Assembly (NCBI GenBank): GCA_020466095.1
Contig: CM035806.1
Span: 121,825,168-121,889,167, forward strand
DNA length: 64,000 nucleotides
Origin: Chlorops oryzae
Taxonomy: Eukaryota; Arthropoda; Insecta; Diptera; Chloropidae
Direction of reading: 5' to 3'
Each line of letters starts with the position of its first letter. The first letter of the stretch is position 1. Positions 13,591-24,239 of this stretch are shown piece after piece. A program made the translations under genes and the position numbers. The notes below the pieces were generated by a model that worked only from the letters and a program-made list of their open reading frames with translations, was not told the DNA's origin and ran no database searches.

Positions 13591-14297
13591 CAGTGTTGCC
13601 AGCTTAGAGGTTTTTCCTCTAAATTTAGAGGGTTTTTATTAATTTAGAGGTAGATTTAGAGGGACAAAACTTTTAGAGGGAAATTTAGAGGGATTCTTTT
13701 CAAAGATTTCGTTGATACATATTATAAAAGAGAGTATGGTCCAGATTTATTTGACATATAAAATCTTCACTAATTGGCTCCCACAGCTTTTTCGTCCGCG
13801 GTCAGACCACATTCTGCCTTTCAAAGAAACTCAAGGTCAAACACGTGAAACAATGCGGCGGTTGAGAGAGCATTTTTCACCGTGAATATTATTAATATCA
13901 AATTGAGAAATAAAACTTCAATTCAAACTGCCGATGCCATAACGCGAATTGATTGAGTCATGTAAATCTTTTAATCCTTCCACAAAAATGTTGAAAAAAA
14001 TTCAACAATGAGACAACACCTACCAATGTGAATGCGATAACGAAGTATTAGACGCTTTCGCAGGGTATGACCCTTCAGCTTAACTTTAAATTGTTGTTTT
14101 TGCTGTTTTTTGAAACTTTTTCTGCTGTTCCCAAATAAAAAATGTAACAAAGATGATTTGCCCTTATATAAATATATTTTCTAAAATTTAGAGGGATTTT
14201 TAGAGGTTTTTAAAAATTTTTTAGAGGGAAACACTGTATTTTAGAGGAAAATTGAATGACATTTAGAGGGAAGGCTCGAAAAAACCTGGCAGCACTG
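13591..14297. mobile_element. 707-bp hAT-type element
   Basis: The termini CAGTGTTGCCAGCTTAGAGG and CCTGGCAGCACTG (complementary) are flanked by a perfect 8-bp TSD, CGTTTAGT, at 13583-13590 and 14298-14305. Both subterminal regions are packed with TTTAGAGG/CCTCTAAA repeats, which could be transposase binding sites. There is no transposase ORF, so it is non-autonomous. Confidence 0.92.
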
Positions 14298-14334
14298 CGT
14301 TTAGTCTGCTTTCGACCATGTAGCACTGTAGGTC

Positions 14335-14830
14335 TAACTGTCGACGTCGAAAAGCCTCTGCCGCTAATAAGAAATTCATCATTACGCAGGTATAGGAAAT
14401 TCAACTCTTTCGAGAAATTCACCAAAAAGCTACCAACAAAAACCTTATGTGCTTTTCGATACAACGAAATCTCGAGATTTCAGAAAATTTTCGAACAAAT
14501 TTGACATTTGAAATCCAGGCATTTCAATTTTGTTCTGAAATCCCGAGATTTCGTTGTACCTGAAAAGCACATAAAGCAGGAATAGGAAATTCAACTCTTT
14601 CGAGAAATTCACCAGAAAGCTACCAACAACAATACGGGCAGACAAAAAGTGGCACTATGATGCCACTTGCAAGAAAATTATCAAAGAAACACGGCGTCAG
14701 CTCGTTTTTTATATTGCTTTAAAAGTTCATAATTGAAACTTTAATAAAATATATCGATATGTTTTTGCTCAATGTGCACGAATGTGTTCATTTTGTAATA
14801 AAATTGACATACATTTTTGACTACGGCTAC
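14335..14830 (+). repeat. 63-bp repeat family, copy 2
   Basis: This copy has the family's left flank (GTCGACGTCGAAAAGCCTCT), two repeat units split by a foldback insertion at 14448-14571, and the right flank with TGGCACTATGATGCCACTTG, a short palindrome. It extends through TTGACTACGGCTACGATTTG and parallels 37015-37440. Confidence 0.75.
14448..14571. mobile_element. 124-bp foldback MITE
   Basis: A hairpin element, TGTGCTTTTCGATACAACGA ... complementary end, inserted at CTTA|AGCAGG of the 63-bp repeat; uninterrupted repeats at 11.4 kb show the empty site. Its core is related to the foldback at 675-800. Confidence 0.8.
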
Positions 14831-14856
14831 GATTTGATTGTACATAGAATTCAGTC

Positions 14857-15047
14857 ATGATACAAAGAGAGCAAGATAGCGCCACTTCGGTACCGCTATT
14901 TTAAAGCATTCGCATTGTTGTTGTTTCCAATGCTAAAGTATAGTTGTGACGTTGGACTTAACATGCAAAACAACAACAACGAAGCTCTCATTTTGTATTT
15001 GTGACATCATCGGGCTGAAGTGGCGCAGTCTTGTTTTCTTGTATCAT
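14857..15047. mobile_element. 191-bp MITE
   Basis: Inverted ends ATGATACAAAGAGAGCAAGA / TCTTGTTTTCTTGTATCAT contain GCGCCACTTC on both sides and enclose CAACAACAACAA / TTGTTGTTG blocks that also pair. The TSD is ambiguous. Confidence 0.75.
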
Positions 15048-15606
15048 AAGGGCAACTATTGCCGGCAATTTTTTGGTTTGTAGGCGAGACGAAGCGCGTG
15101 GAGGTAAGGAACCTACCCCTCACAATGGTACTCGTCGTTTGTCGGATCTTGAAAATTTTGAATTCAAAAAATGATGGTCTGTGGGCATGTTTCTAAAAAA
15201 AAGTACAATCGCATGACAAATCATGATTTCAAATATGTTCGCATGACCGCTGTATCGGCTTAAAAAAAACGGACTGTCCAGCGAAAAAACGGACATATGG
15301 TATGGTTACTTATAGTACAATTGGTTTTAAACCTCAATTTGAAAAAGAACGAAACAGTGGGAAGATAGATAAGCTTTAATTTATTATATTCGAAGGGTCG
15401 CTCATAGAGCGTCGGAAAATTTGCGATCGCAAAATTTACGAAGGCTATTTGCAAACCTGCATGAGGACCACTACTATCAACGATTAAATGTGCTCTTTTA
15501 ATTGAGCTTGAATGAAGGAAAAAATTATTATTATCTATTTTTTGTTTTCTGTTTTGTAATTTTTTGCTTCTTTTCTTTATTACTATTTGCCGTTTTCTTT
15601 TCATAA

Positions 15607-16296
15607 AGCGAACCCGACACGGTACTGAATAGCCTACTGAATTCATACGTACGTGTTCAGTATGTTTGCGTCGACACGTTACTGAATTTAGTATACTTCA
15701 TTATTTGCCGCTTGTTTTCAACGAGTGCAGACGACAATGTCAAACGCGGACAAAATAATTTTGGCGGCTGTTGTAGTGGCATTAAAAAAAAAAGGAAAAC
15801 GAAAAACAAAAAAAGGATTTGGATGAAAAATTGGCTAAATTTCTTTTTAAAAAAATTAAAAAAAAAAACCGTCTTCATAGGTTTTCAAGAAAAAAAAAAA
15901 TTAATTCAGTATTTTTTTGTTTTTAAGAAAATAAAAAAATTAATTTAAGTTTTCAATAAACTAAAAAAATAATTTAAAAAGTATATACATAAAATAAGTC
16001 TTCATAAGTTAAAAAAAAAAAAAAATTAATTCAGGTTTTTTCAATGAATTCCAAAATAAATGATTTATCATCGTTGTCCGCCATCACGTCGTCTCGCCGT
16101 AAAATTTTCTCTCAAATGAATTCAGTATGTCGCGCATACGCGTTACTGAATTCAGCCATTCAGTACGCAAAATCAAAACGATTTGGATTTTGCGTACTGA
16201 ATCGCTTCCCTCGTTGTAATTGAGACGCATACACATCTATTTCACTAATACACATATAGCGTTCAGTACTGCATTCAGTACCGTGTCGGGTTCGCT
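15607..16296. mobile_element. 690-bp element with TAA target duplication
   Basis: The 24-bp inverted ends AGCGAACCCGACACGGTACT... are flanked by TAA at 15604-15606 and 16297-16299. GTACTGAATTCAGT-like palindromes recur near both ends. The interior is A-rich with no transposase. It fits a PIF/Harbinger-type non-autonomous element. Confidence 0.8.
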
Positions 16297-16299
16297 TAA

Positions 16300-16876
16300 G
16301 GCTGGTCTCCAGTTCGGTAAGGAATGTCAGCAGAAATTTTCTATTTTTTTCTCCGAGGAAAAAAGGTAGTACTACAGAACTTTTTAGTGCAACAGAGGCA
16401 ATCTGTCATATGTCACATGTGTCAAAAAAGTGAAACGAAACACAGAAATTAAAAAGGCGCGATTATAAACGTTCAGAATAAAAAGCGCGCAAATTCTTCT
16501 ACTCTCTTTAACAAGCGATATTAATTCGCGTTTATTCTCGTTTGAGAAATTTATTAAGCGTTTTTGGTTTTTTGGGGTTTTTCTCCATGTTTTTTTGAAA
16601 AAACCCGAAAAATGGATGCACTATTTCTATACAATCACAACTGACCTACCTCACTTGTCAAAATTCTCCAAGAAACAATTCATTTGCAATTATTTCTGCT
16701 GATAGCCTGGGTTACCGTGCACATTTTATGTCAAAAAAACGTATTAAAATATGTACTACTTTTTTGCCGAACTGGGGACTGCATACAGAAAATTTCTTGA
16801 AGAAATATTTCTAAGCATTTCTTTGGCTTTTTTTATATGGAGTTTTTTATTCCTTGGGGAACTGGAGACCAGCCTG
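16300..16876. mobile_element. 577-bp MITE directly abutting the previous element
   Basis: The left end GGCTGGTCTCCAGTTC and the right end GAACTGGAGACCAGCCTG are inverted. TAA may be the shared target (16297-16299 and 16877-16879). AAAAACC and AAATTTCT blocks pair inward. No ORF of note. Confidence 0.7.
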
Positions 16877-17108
16877 TAAAAGTAACATGATGCTAAAGCT
16901 GGAGTTAAGACCAAATAAAGCATGAAGACCATGTATGGAAACAATTCATTGCATGTACATGTATTTTTTTAATACAATTTGCACGCTACAGTCGGCATTC
17001 GTTCGGAGCGGGAAATATTTTGGGATTCTTTTTTGGACTCATCAGTGCAGCGGATTTGGAGAAACCCGCTTTAATTGATTCTCAAAAGGAATACAGTGTA
17101 CTCTCTTA

Positions 17109-18244
17109 GGCTGAAAACACACCAAAGCCAACAAAACGTTTTTTTTGACATACAGCAAAAAAACGCTTTTCGACATAACCCACATCAACGCCAACAAATT
17201 TGTCGAGCTCAAACAAAATCCAAGCCAACCCAGTGGGAAATTTCGCCCTTGGGGAATAAGAAAAAGAATGCATTAACTCATTACAGAACACATTGCTTTC
17301 ATCCACATCGATGTCCTACCATTTTCGCTCATTCCCACTCACGAAGGAAAGACATTCCTCTGTAATTAGAAATAGAATGTGTTGGCTGAACTCACCTCAC
17401 GGCGATTCTTTGTATTACCAAGTAATGAAAATTATAATCAATTACTAACCATGGAAATAAATAACACACATTTTTGGAATTTATTTTTTTATTTATTATT
17501 GTCTTTTTTTAACTTTAAAATTAAAAATATCAAACCAAAAACTAGCCTTCATTCATTATTTTCGTCCGTTGGGCCATCAAAAGAACTTCATTACTTTGTA
17601 ATACAGAGTTTCCCTCAAAGCTACAATTTAATTATTCTTTGCACTCCTTTTCTAAAAAAACGGTAATGCATTCCCTTAAACTAGAATTATGCAATGCTTG
17701 TCTATCAATGAATTCATTTATTCCTACAGAATTGAATATATATTGAAAGAAGAAAAGAATGACTACTAAAACTTCCCACTGGGAACAGCTTTCTGCATGC
17801 TTTTTTGTCGAAGCTTCTGTTTTGCTCGTGTCGTTTTCAGTGTGCGTTGCGCCGTAAGAGGCCATTTACTCGTTAAGACATTTCGATAATGAAACACACT
17901 TTTTGTTGGCTAGGGACACACGGGGATGTGGTATAGTTGCGTTTTTCTCTCTTTCCCCTGCCTCCCTTGTCGACGAAAATTTGTTTCATTATCGAAATGT
18001 CTTAACGTGTAAATATCGTATAAGCTTACATGAGATTATCGCCGTCGACAAGCGTTCGCAACGTTTTGTCGAGTTCGGTGTGGGTTAGCTGTATGGAGTG
18101 CCATATATGAACGGCGTTCGAACAAATGCGTTGACCAACAAAACGTTGTGTCGTATTCGGTGTGTGTTGCTAGATAAGAAGCAATATACTTTTGTCGAAT
18201 TCGACATGAAACAACGTTTTGTTGGCTTTGGTGTGTTTTCAGCC
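17109..18244. mobile_element. 1.1-kb PIF/Harbinger-like element, TTA target
   Basis: The ends GGCTGAAAACACACCAAAGC and their complement (about 30 bp, extending through CAACAAAACG) are flanked by TTA at 17106-17108 and 18245-18247. The repeated words ACAAAACGTT and TTTGTCGA are subterminal. A GAGGCC-type MITE (17858-18016) is nested inside. No transposase survives. Confidence 0.85.
17858..18016. mobile_element. GAGGCCATTTACACG MITE, copy 2
   Basis: Same 160-bp family as 13325-13487. The left GAGGCC end is present, but the outermost right bases have been lost after GTGTAAAT. It lies inside the 17109-18244 element. Confidence 0.85.
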
Positions 18245-18259
18245 TTACATTAGTCAATA

Positions 18260-18699
18260 CCCAGCAAATCACGATACTTGTTTGCACTCACACATTAACA
18301 AAACATCATCCTACCTCTTCAAGCCGGATACGCGTATTAATCTAGGTTACTCACTAGTTTTATACACGGATTCTTTCAGTCACACGCAAATGGGCGAATA
18401 TAGATTTATACTTGTTTATCTTGTGTACGTGTACCAGCTGTCGCACTCTGTTGAATAAAATCATTAGGATGTGTGAGTGTAGCACGATATTTCGTGAGTG
18501 TGATAGTGCAAACAAGTATCGTGCTTTACAGGGTACACTCAAACATGCTAATGATTTTGTCGAAAGAGTGTGAGAGCTGCTATTCGTACACAAGATAAAC
18601 AAGTATAAATCTATATTCGCCCATTTACGTGTGACTGAAGGAATCCGTGTATAAAACTAGTGAGTAACCTAGATTAATACGCGTATATGGCTTGCTGGG
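18260..18699. mobile_element. 440-bp foldback element with TA target
   Basis: The ends CCCAGCAAATC / CTTGCTGGG interrupt the sequence GTCAATA|GTTGACC, which is intact at 20743-20760. The insertion and its TA duplication (18258-18259, 18700-18701) are therefore proven by a paralogous empty site. Arms of about 100 bp (18320-18425 against 18590-18690) fold back almost perfectly, with CACGATACTTGTTTGCAC also inverted inside. Confidence 0.88.
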
Positions 18700-18779
18700 T
18701 AGTTGACCGTCAATTCTCATTTTCAGTACAAAACGATAATATATCGTTATCGAATAGTTGAGCGTTTTCTGGTTGCACG

Positions 18780-19481
18780 CAGGGTTCAAACTTTACTGCA
18801 ATTGCAGTAGATCTACTGCGGTTTTTTTTTTAATTTTTGACATCTACTGCGACTCTGCGAAAAGCGGCTTTTACATGATCACGTTTACCTGCAGTCATGC
18901 GTGGCGTGATTGAAACGAATGACCATGTAAAAGCAAAAAATGTATGAAAAACAGGCATGACATTCTTTTGCATGATGCGGCGCTTGCAGGAAAACGTGAC
19001 CATCTAAAGGCCGTTAAAAGCTTAAAATCTACTGCGATTTTCGTCCCTGGTGTCACTCGATTTTTTTTTGTCAAACATAACTCCTAACGATAACTACCAA
19101 AAAGTACCAATTTTGATTATGCATTGTCAACACCGCAATTATATTTGTAACAAAGATACTATTGTTGTCCTTGTTTAACATCTTGGATTTTCCTTTTAAG
19201 GTTATATGTCGCGATATTAACAGTTTGACAGCTGATATAATAGAAAAAAATCTTGTCAAAAGTCTTTGCCGAACATTGGAAGACGCGGAATATGGAGAGA
19301 TATTTACATGAAATGTACTTTTTGTTTATTTTTTTCTTTTTATTTGAAAAGAATAATATATACATATTTTTGTTATAAAAAACAGATTTGTAATGATTTT
19401 TTTTTACTGCGCAAAATTCAAATCTACTGCCTTTTTTTGTTAAAACTGCTGCACTTTCTTCTACGCCAAGTTCCAACCCTG
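18780..19481 (-). mobile_element. 702-bp hAT-like element (CAGGGTT family)
   Basis: The ends are CAGGGTTCAAAC and the complement of GTTCCAACCCTG. The minus strand matches the hAT element at 53743-55385, including CTTGGCGTAGAAGAAAGTGC and the segment TTTCAAATAAAAAGAAAAA. The flanking 8 bp do not match each other, so one flank has been rearranged. Confidence 0.7.
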
Positions 19482-19511
19482 CCGCACACATGGTCTTTTC
19501 CACTAAGTGCT

Positions 19512-19830
19512 GTTATACACGAACGTTTTTTAACGCACGTTTCTTCACTCACGTGTCGAGTTAAGCGGAAATTCCAATAGCGCGTGAGCTGCGCGAAAAT
19601 CGTGCGTGTGCGTGCGCCTCCATACATTTGAAATTGCAAATGTATGGAGACGCACGCACACGCACGATTTTCCCGCAGCTCACGCGCAATTGGAATTCCC
19701 GCTTTAGTACGCGGCGGGATAGAGCTGTCTTTGCATGTTTGCCTACCCCGCTTACATCTCTACACCGCCATCCCACAAACTCGACACGCAAGTGACGAAA
19801 CGCGCGTTAAAAAACGCGTCGTTTATAATA
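19512..19830. mobile_element. Double palindrome, 319 bp
   Basis: Outer arms of about 50 bp (ACGTTTTTTAACGCACGTTT...) and inner arms of about 48 bp (GTGAGCTGCGCGAAAATCGT...) each pair with their complement. The innermost loop is CATACATTTGAAATTGCAAA. It is markedly richer in CG dinucleotides than its surroundings. No ORF; probably a foldback MITE. Confidence 0.7.
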
Positions 19831-19880
19831 GCTCTAACACAATTAAGTTAAATTAAGTAAGAACAAATGTTTATGTAGCT

Positions 19881-20180
19881 CTTAAGATATTTCGATAATG
19901 AAACATATTAGACGCGCAGGGATGTGGTATGGAGCGTTTCTCTCTCTCTCACTATCGAAACGACTTAACGTGTAAATCTCGTCTTTATGCTAACGATAAC
20001 TCAATAAAAACCGAATTGTAGGAGGCCATTTACTCATTTAGACATTTCGATAATGAAACACACTTTTTGTTGGCTAGGGACACGCGGGTATATGGTATGG
20101 TAGCGTTTTTCTCTCTTCCTCCCGCCTCCCTTGCCGACGAAGATTTGTTTCATTATCCATATGTCTTAACGTGTAAATAG
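19881..20180. mobile_element. GAGGCCATTTACACG MITE, copies 3 and 4
   Basis: A shortened, decayed copy at 19881-19980 keeps ATTTCGATAATGAAACA and CTTAACGTGTAAAT. A nearly complete copy follows at 20022-20180, only 40 bp away and in the same orientation by loop sequence. Confidence 0.8.
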
Positions 20181-20731
20181 GAGGCGTTTTACATTAGTCA
20201 ATAGTTGACCGTTTTGTCGTCGTTCATATTATGCGACAAGACAAGCGAGCGACACGGTGGTTTTGGAAAGGGACGTTCGGGGTAGAGAGAGGGGTACGTG
20301 TCGTACGTACTCGGCGACACGCTTTGTGCCATATTTGGGTAAATATTCTCTTCTTATGAAGAAGCATATTTACAGAGTTCCGAAATAATTTAAAAAGCTT
20401 ACTTATAAGTATTGAATACGAGAAATTTTAGAGAATAGCGGACACTTTTTCAAAAAACTACCTGTGAGTCAACATATGTTGACGAAAACCGCGATAATAA
20501 TTTATTTCTCTTATTTCAAGAGCTTAGGGGATTTTTAATTAAGATAACGCGCCAAAATTTGGCCGAAGTTGCAGCTATAGTTCTATATAGGGATGCAATA
20601 TCGCTCATAAAAAATATCGATATGAGAATATCGATGTTTCCAAAAGTCAAACATCGATGTTAAAAATATCGACGTTTCCACACGATATATCGATGTCTTT
20701 CCGATATTGCTAATTACAATTTTTAAACCTT
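20181..20731. other. Repeat fragments, no gene
   Basis: It opens with a truncated end of the GAGGCCTTTTACATTAG family (20186-20215). At 20600-20705 there is a cluster of six or so ATCGAT/ATCGACG sites with TTTCC between them. The rest shows no coding potential. Confidence 0.5.
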
Positions 20732-21682
20732 GAGGCCTTTTACATTAGTCAATAGTTGACCGTCAATTCTCATTTTCAGTACAAAACGTTAGCATATCGT
20801 TATCGAAAAGTTGAGCGTTTTTTGGTTGCACGTACTCGCTCAATCCGTCTTAACTCTCTTTCGTTTATCGAACTTATCGATGGCTGGGAGCAAATATCTG
20901 ACCATTAATTTATTCGTTTTCGTTGTTCGTGGAGACAGCATCGCATGCAATTATATGTTATTACTTATTTTTCTTGGTCCATATTTTAGGATCTTACATT
21001 CTTGTATGTACCGAAAACTGTTAATTGAAGACTAATTGTTATGTTAAAAGATATGAAGAAAAATGTGATGAATATAATTAAAATTTAAGGCGAAACTCCA
21101 AAAACGACGGAAAGGACGGTTGTTGCGGTATTCGCGGCAAAGATGAAAATATTTGTGCTGCTTCCATTGAATCAATGTATGGAAATGCATTTAAATGGAA
21201 GCAGCTACATTTCTTCCGGCCTAAAATGCTTGAAATGTTCCGTTGTTTCTGGAGTTTCGCCTTTATTCTTTTAACAATATGAAAAGCGCGTAGATAGTTT
21301 ACTCCTACAAATTGTATATAGAATATATTTTCAAACAGAACAATTTAACAGCTACTCACTTAAAATCGTCTTTTTAAAAAAGACTAGCATTGATTCAAGC
21401 ATTTTGAAATACTCCTTAGCATCAATAATTAAATTCATTAAAACAAAACAGGTAGTGCTGTATTTATGTTTCTGCTATCAACCCTTAATCAGAGATACAT
21501 AATTTATTTTGCTAGTATTTTATAAAATATCACCCCTGTGTGGAAGAGGAAAATGTCATAAAAGGCATACAAAGCAAGAAATGACGATCAATTCTTTCGA
21601 GTAAGTGTAAAAGCGAATGCAACTCCAAAAGGGAATATCGATAGGAATTGACAGTCAACTATTGACTAATGTAAAAGGCCTC
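20732..21682. mobile_element. 951-bp element, GAGGCCTTTTACATTAG termini
   Basis: Inverted ends GAGGCCTTTTACATTAGTCA extend about 40 bp through ATAGTTGAC.GTCAATTC. Partial copies occur at 18245-18259 + 18700-18779 and 20186-20215. A smaller MITE (21088-21262) is nested in it. The flanks (CTT against TAG) give no clear TSD. No transposase. Confidence 0.75.
21088..21262. mobile_element. 175-bp PIF/Harbinger-like MITE
   Basis: The ends AGGCGAAACTCCAAAAACGA / complement (about 24 bp) are flanked by TTA at 21085-21087 and 21263-21265. It is nested in the 20732-21682 element, so it is the younger insertion. Confidence 0.85.
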
Positions 21683-21721
21683 TAGCGTATAGCAATCCGA
21701 TACCGATACTCTCGATTACAT

Positions 21722-21743
21722 AATCGATAGCTTTTCAGCTCTA
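21722..21743 (+). promoter_or_regulatory. DRE + CAGCTCTA promoter-like site
   Basis: AATCGATAGCTTTTCAGCTCTA repeats the order and spacing seen before the GCDH and Rcd5 genes. It lies just outside the right end of the 20732 element and 156 bp before an ATG with a downstream splice donor. Confidence 0.45.
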
Positions 21744-21919
21744 CCGGAAAGTTGTGTCGAAGTTAGGTCCAAATTTTCGTGATTTTCGTAAATTCAGTAA
21801 TAACACATGAAAATTCAATATTAACAGTGCGCGCGACACATTTTCGACATTTTACAAAGAAGAACGTGGTGCAAAGCGCGCGGAAGCGTCAATTGGTAAT
21901 GGGATTATCGGGTGTTTGG
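21744..21919 (+). other. Possible first exon of an unidentified gene
   Basis: Downstream of the promoter-like site is a G/C-balanced stretch ending in ATG GGA TTA TCG GGT GTT TGG at 21899-21919, followed by a strong donor GTAAGTGG. It would encode MGLSGVW before the intron. A short upstream ORF begins with ATG at about 21806. No following exon could be recognised, and the 3' side is filled with repeats. Confidence 0.3.
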
Positions 21920-22118
21920 GTAAGTGGCATGATAAACCAACAAGTATGAATGTGGCGATATATATAAATATATATTTTTATATACATAAATATATATTTA
22001 TATGCGACATATATAAAAGCATATTCTACTCGCTATAAGTTATAGTTGATTGGCTCATCTTTTGACCGAATTTTGCGTAGGACTCTGCTCTCTATCTATC
22101 GCTAGCGTAACATGCGTA

Positions 22119-22301
22119 TCAGATCAGAAAAATTATAAATAATCCAAAGTAAATACTGGCCATATACGGAATATATTTGACAACTTTTCGCAGCATCTGG
22201 TATTTTGACTTTCTTCTCGGCGAATGATGTTCTTTCTTAGTGGTCCTTTTTCTCTTATCCCCAATTTTTTCTATCGTCTCTCCTGAAGGCTTCTCATCCA
22301 A
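22119..22301 (-). CDS. Small basic protein with C-terminal membrane segment (hypothetical)
   Basis: A 60-codon ORF beginning MDEKPSGETIEK. The first 40 residues are strongly basic (KRKRTTKKEHHSPRRKSK) and the last 20 (YIPYMASIYFGLFIIFLI) form one hydrophobic helix, like a tail-anchored protein. I recognise no family. It would lie antisense in the first intron of the putative gene starting at 21744. It may be a chance ORF. Confidence 0.25.
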   Translation of the reverse strand: MDEKPSGETIEKIGDKRKRTTKKEHHSPRRKSKYQMLRKVVKYIPYMASIYFGLFIIFLI

Positions 22302-22355
22302 AATTACATATTTACGTGGCTACGCTGGTTAATTTGGCACACGAGTTTATATATA

Positions 22356-22527
22356 CAGTAAACTTCGGATAAATGCAACACGAATAAATGCAAAAACCTC
22401 ATAAGTGCAAGGTGCTTTGAAGCCTTTTTATCCGTTCTTATGAAAATATGCACGGATTAATGCCAATAACGCATGAGTGCACAAGAAATCGATCAAAAAA
22501 CGTGTTGCATTTATCCGTACTCTACTG
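22356..22527. mobile_element. 172-bp pogo/Tigger-like MITE
   Basis: The ends CAGTAAACTTCGGATAAATG and CATTTATCCGTACTCTACTG are inverted and flanked by TA (22354-22355, 22528-22529). GGATAAATGCA/GAATAAATGCA words are repeated inside. It lies in a TA-rich microsatellite. Confidence 0.8.
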
Positions 22528-22562
22528 TATATATATATATATATATAGATATATAATATATA

Positions 22563-23290
22563 CAGTCGTGGACAATAAATTGGCACAAAATTTTAATCAG
22601 TTTTATTTTTGAAATTCTTGCTACTTTTAACGTTATAGGTGGAATTTTTCGAGATCCACTGTAGCGTGGGAATATATAGCTTCTATTGAAGCATATTTTG
22701 TACCGTTATAATGATGCTTTGTTTTTATGAATTGGAGATTTGTGTAATAAGTGAATTTATGTTGGGACACTAAATTGGCACAAAGTGCGTAGCAAAGTAA
22801 AAAAAATGTTTTTTATTCCCAAATTTTTTTCTTTCGGTAAATCTGTTTTCTATTGTTTTTCAAACTTATTAAAAAATGAAATGTTATCTGGAAAGGGTTG
22901 AACGACAGAGGAAAATCGAATTTTTGCCAAGATCCTTATTGATGGAAAGAAGTCAGCTTAAATTGCCAAAATATTGAACGGCACGCGAAAATTGGCTTTT
23001 AAGACCATTGAATCCTTTATTAGGAATCTATGTCTCCTCAATGGGAAACAAAAAAATAAGCCACATGTGAGGAAAACAGATAAAACAGTGAATTGGGCTA
23101 TTGTCCGAAAGTCAAGCAAAGATCCTTTCATGCCATATCGCGATGTTACGAATGAAATTAACTCCTAATTCCGACTTAATTTATCGAAGTGGTTTGTCCG
23201 AAGACGCCAAGTGACGTAAGGTTGTTTGGACGCCGAATCCGGAAGATGCGGACCTTGTCAAAATAAACATAGTCATGCGTGCATTTTTTC
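22563..23290 (+). pseudogene. Tc1-like element, 5' half, degenerate transposase
   Basis: The left end CAGTCGTGGACAATAAATTG follows TA. A second copy of GGACA.TAAATTGGCACAAA at 22764-22784 gives the IR/DR layout of the Bari/Minos group. The transposase N terminus is readable with stops (IAKILNGTRKLAFKTI, RKTDKTVNWAIVRKSSKDPF), matching the paired HTH region. The element breaks off at the TA repeat near 23320, so the DDE domain is missing. Confidence 0.75.
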
Positions 23291-23317
23291 TCAGACCAAT
23301 GTATCTAAAGTATCTTT

Positions 23318-23330
23318 CTTATATATATAT

Positions 23331-23381
<51 letters not shown>
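23318..23381. repeat. (TA)n microsatellite
   Basis: About 64 bp of nearly pure TA. A matching TA stretch on the other side of the next element (24210-24239) suggests that the element inserted into a longer TA tract. Confidence 0.9.
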
Positions 23382-23384
<3 letters not shown>

Positions 23385-24209
23385 TGATGTAACGAATATT
23401 CGCATTCGCAAAATGTTGCGAATATTTTGCGAATATATAATTAGCAGAAAATTGACCAAAAATGTAAACTTTAATCGATTTTTTAAATTTAAATTTAAAA
23501 GCCAATATTTTAGCATTTAAAGAATTTTTTATGTGCTACCGTTACACAGATATTGCACTTAAAAAAACCATTTTAGTATGAAACGTATATAAGAAAGTCC
23601 ATGTTGTCAAAAAGTTTCTGTCTTTTAATATATAAAAATCCGCATATAAGAAATTTTTTCCTATAGGTATAAAACGACGGATATACGAGTAAGTTATATG
23701 GATATCCTTGCCTTAACACAATATAACAAACATTCCTCTGTTAAACTTATAAAAATTTTAATTTTATTAAATATATCTTATTTTCTTGCATTTTCAATTT
23801 TGCCGATCCCTGAATTAAACGCATTTGGAATGCCTTTAAGTTCCTTCACATAAATTTTCGTACAAGAACGACCGTCTGAGGGCTGCTAAACGAAAAACGA
23901 CAATAACATTGCGTATTGCGCAGGGGCGTTATGCTTGCATGAAATCGTCGGATTAGTTTTGTTGTTGTCATGTGACTGTTTTTTTTTTTAACACTTTGAA
24001 ATTTAACATCGAAATGTGTAATTTCTTTTACTTATGAATGAATTATTTTTTTCCAAAGTTGGTGCGCTATATAAATAAATGAATTGATTTGGTGATGTGT
24101 GCCAAATTTGAGATATAGATTCAAAACTGAATATTCGCATTCGCGAATATGAGTAGGCATTCGCATTCGCATTCGCGAATGCTAAAATTTGACATTCGTT
24201 ACATCACTA
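23382..24209. mobile_element. 828-bp hAT-like element, TAGTGATGTAACGAAT termini
   Basis: The inverted ends TAGTGATGTAACGAAT run into repeated ATTCGCATTCGCGAATATTC words. Flanks ATATATAT on both sides fit an 8-bp TSD but cannot prove it in TA sequence. The ends resemble those of the hAT element at 36511-36973. No transposase. Confidence 0.75.
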
Positions 24210-24239
24210 ATATATATATATACATATATATAATATATA

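Noticed and set aside
13262..13642. 126-codon plus-strand ORF
   Set aside because: It is formed by a GAGGCC MITE and the edge of a hAT element; no domain and no conservation in the other MITE copies.
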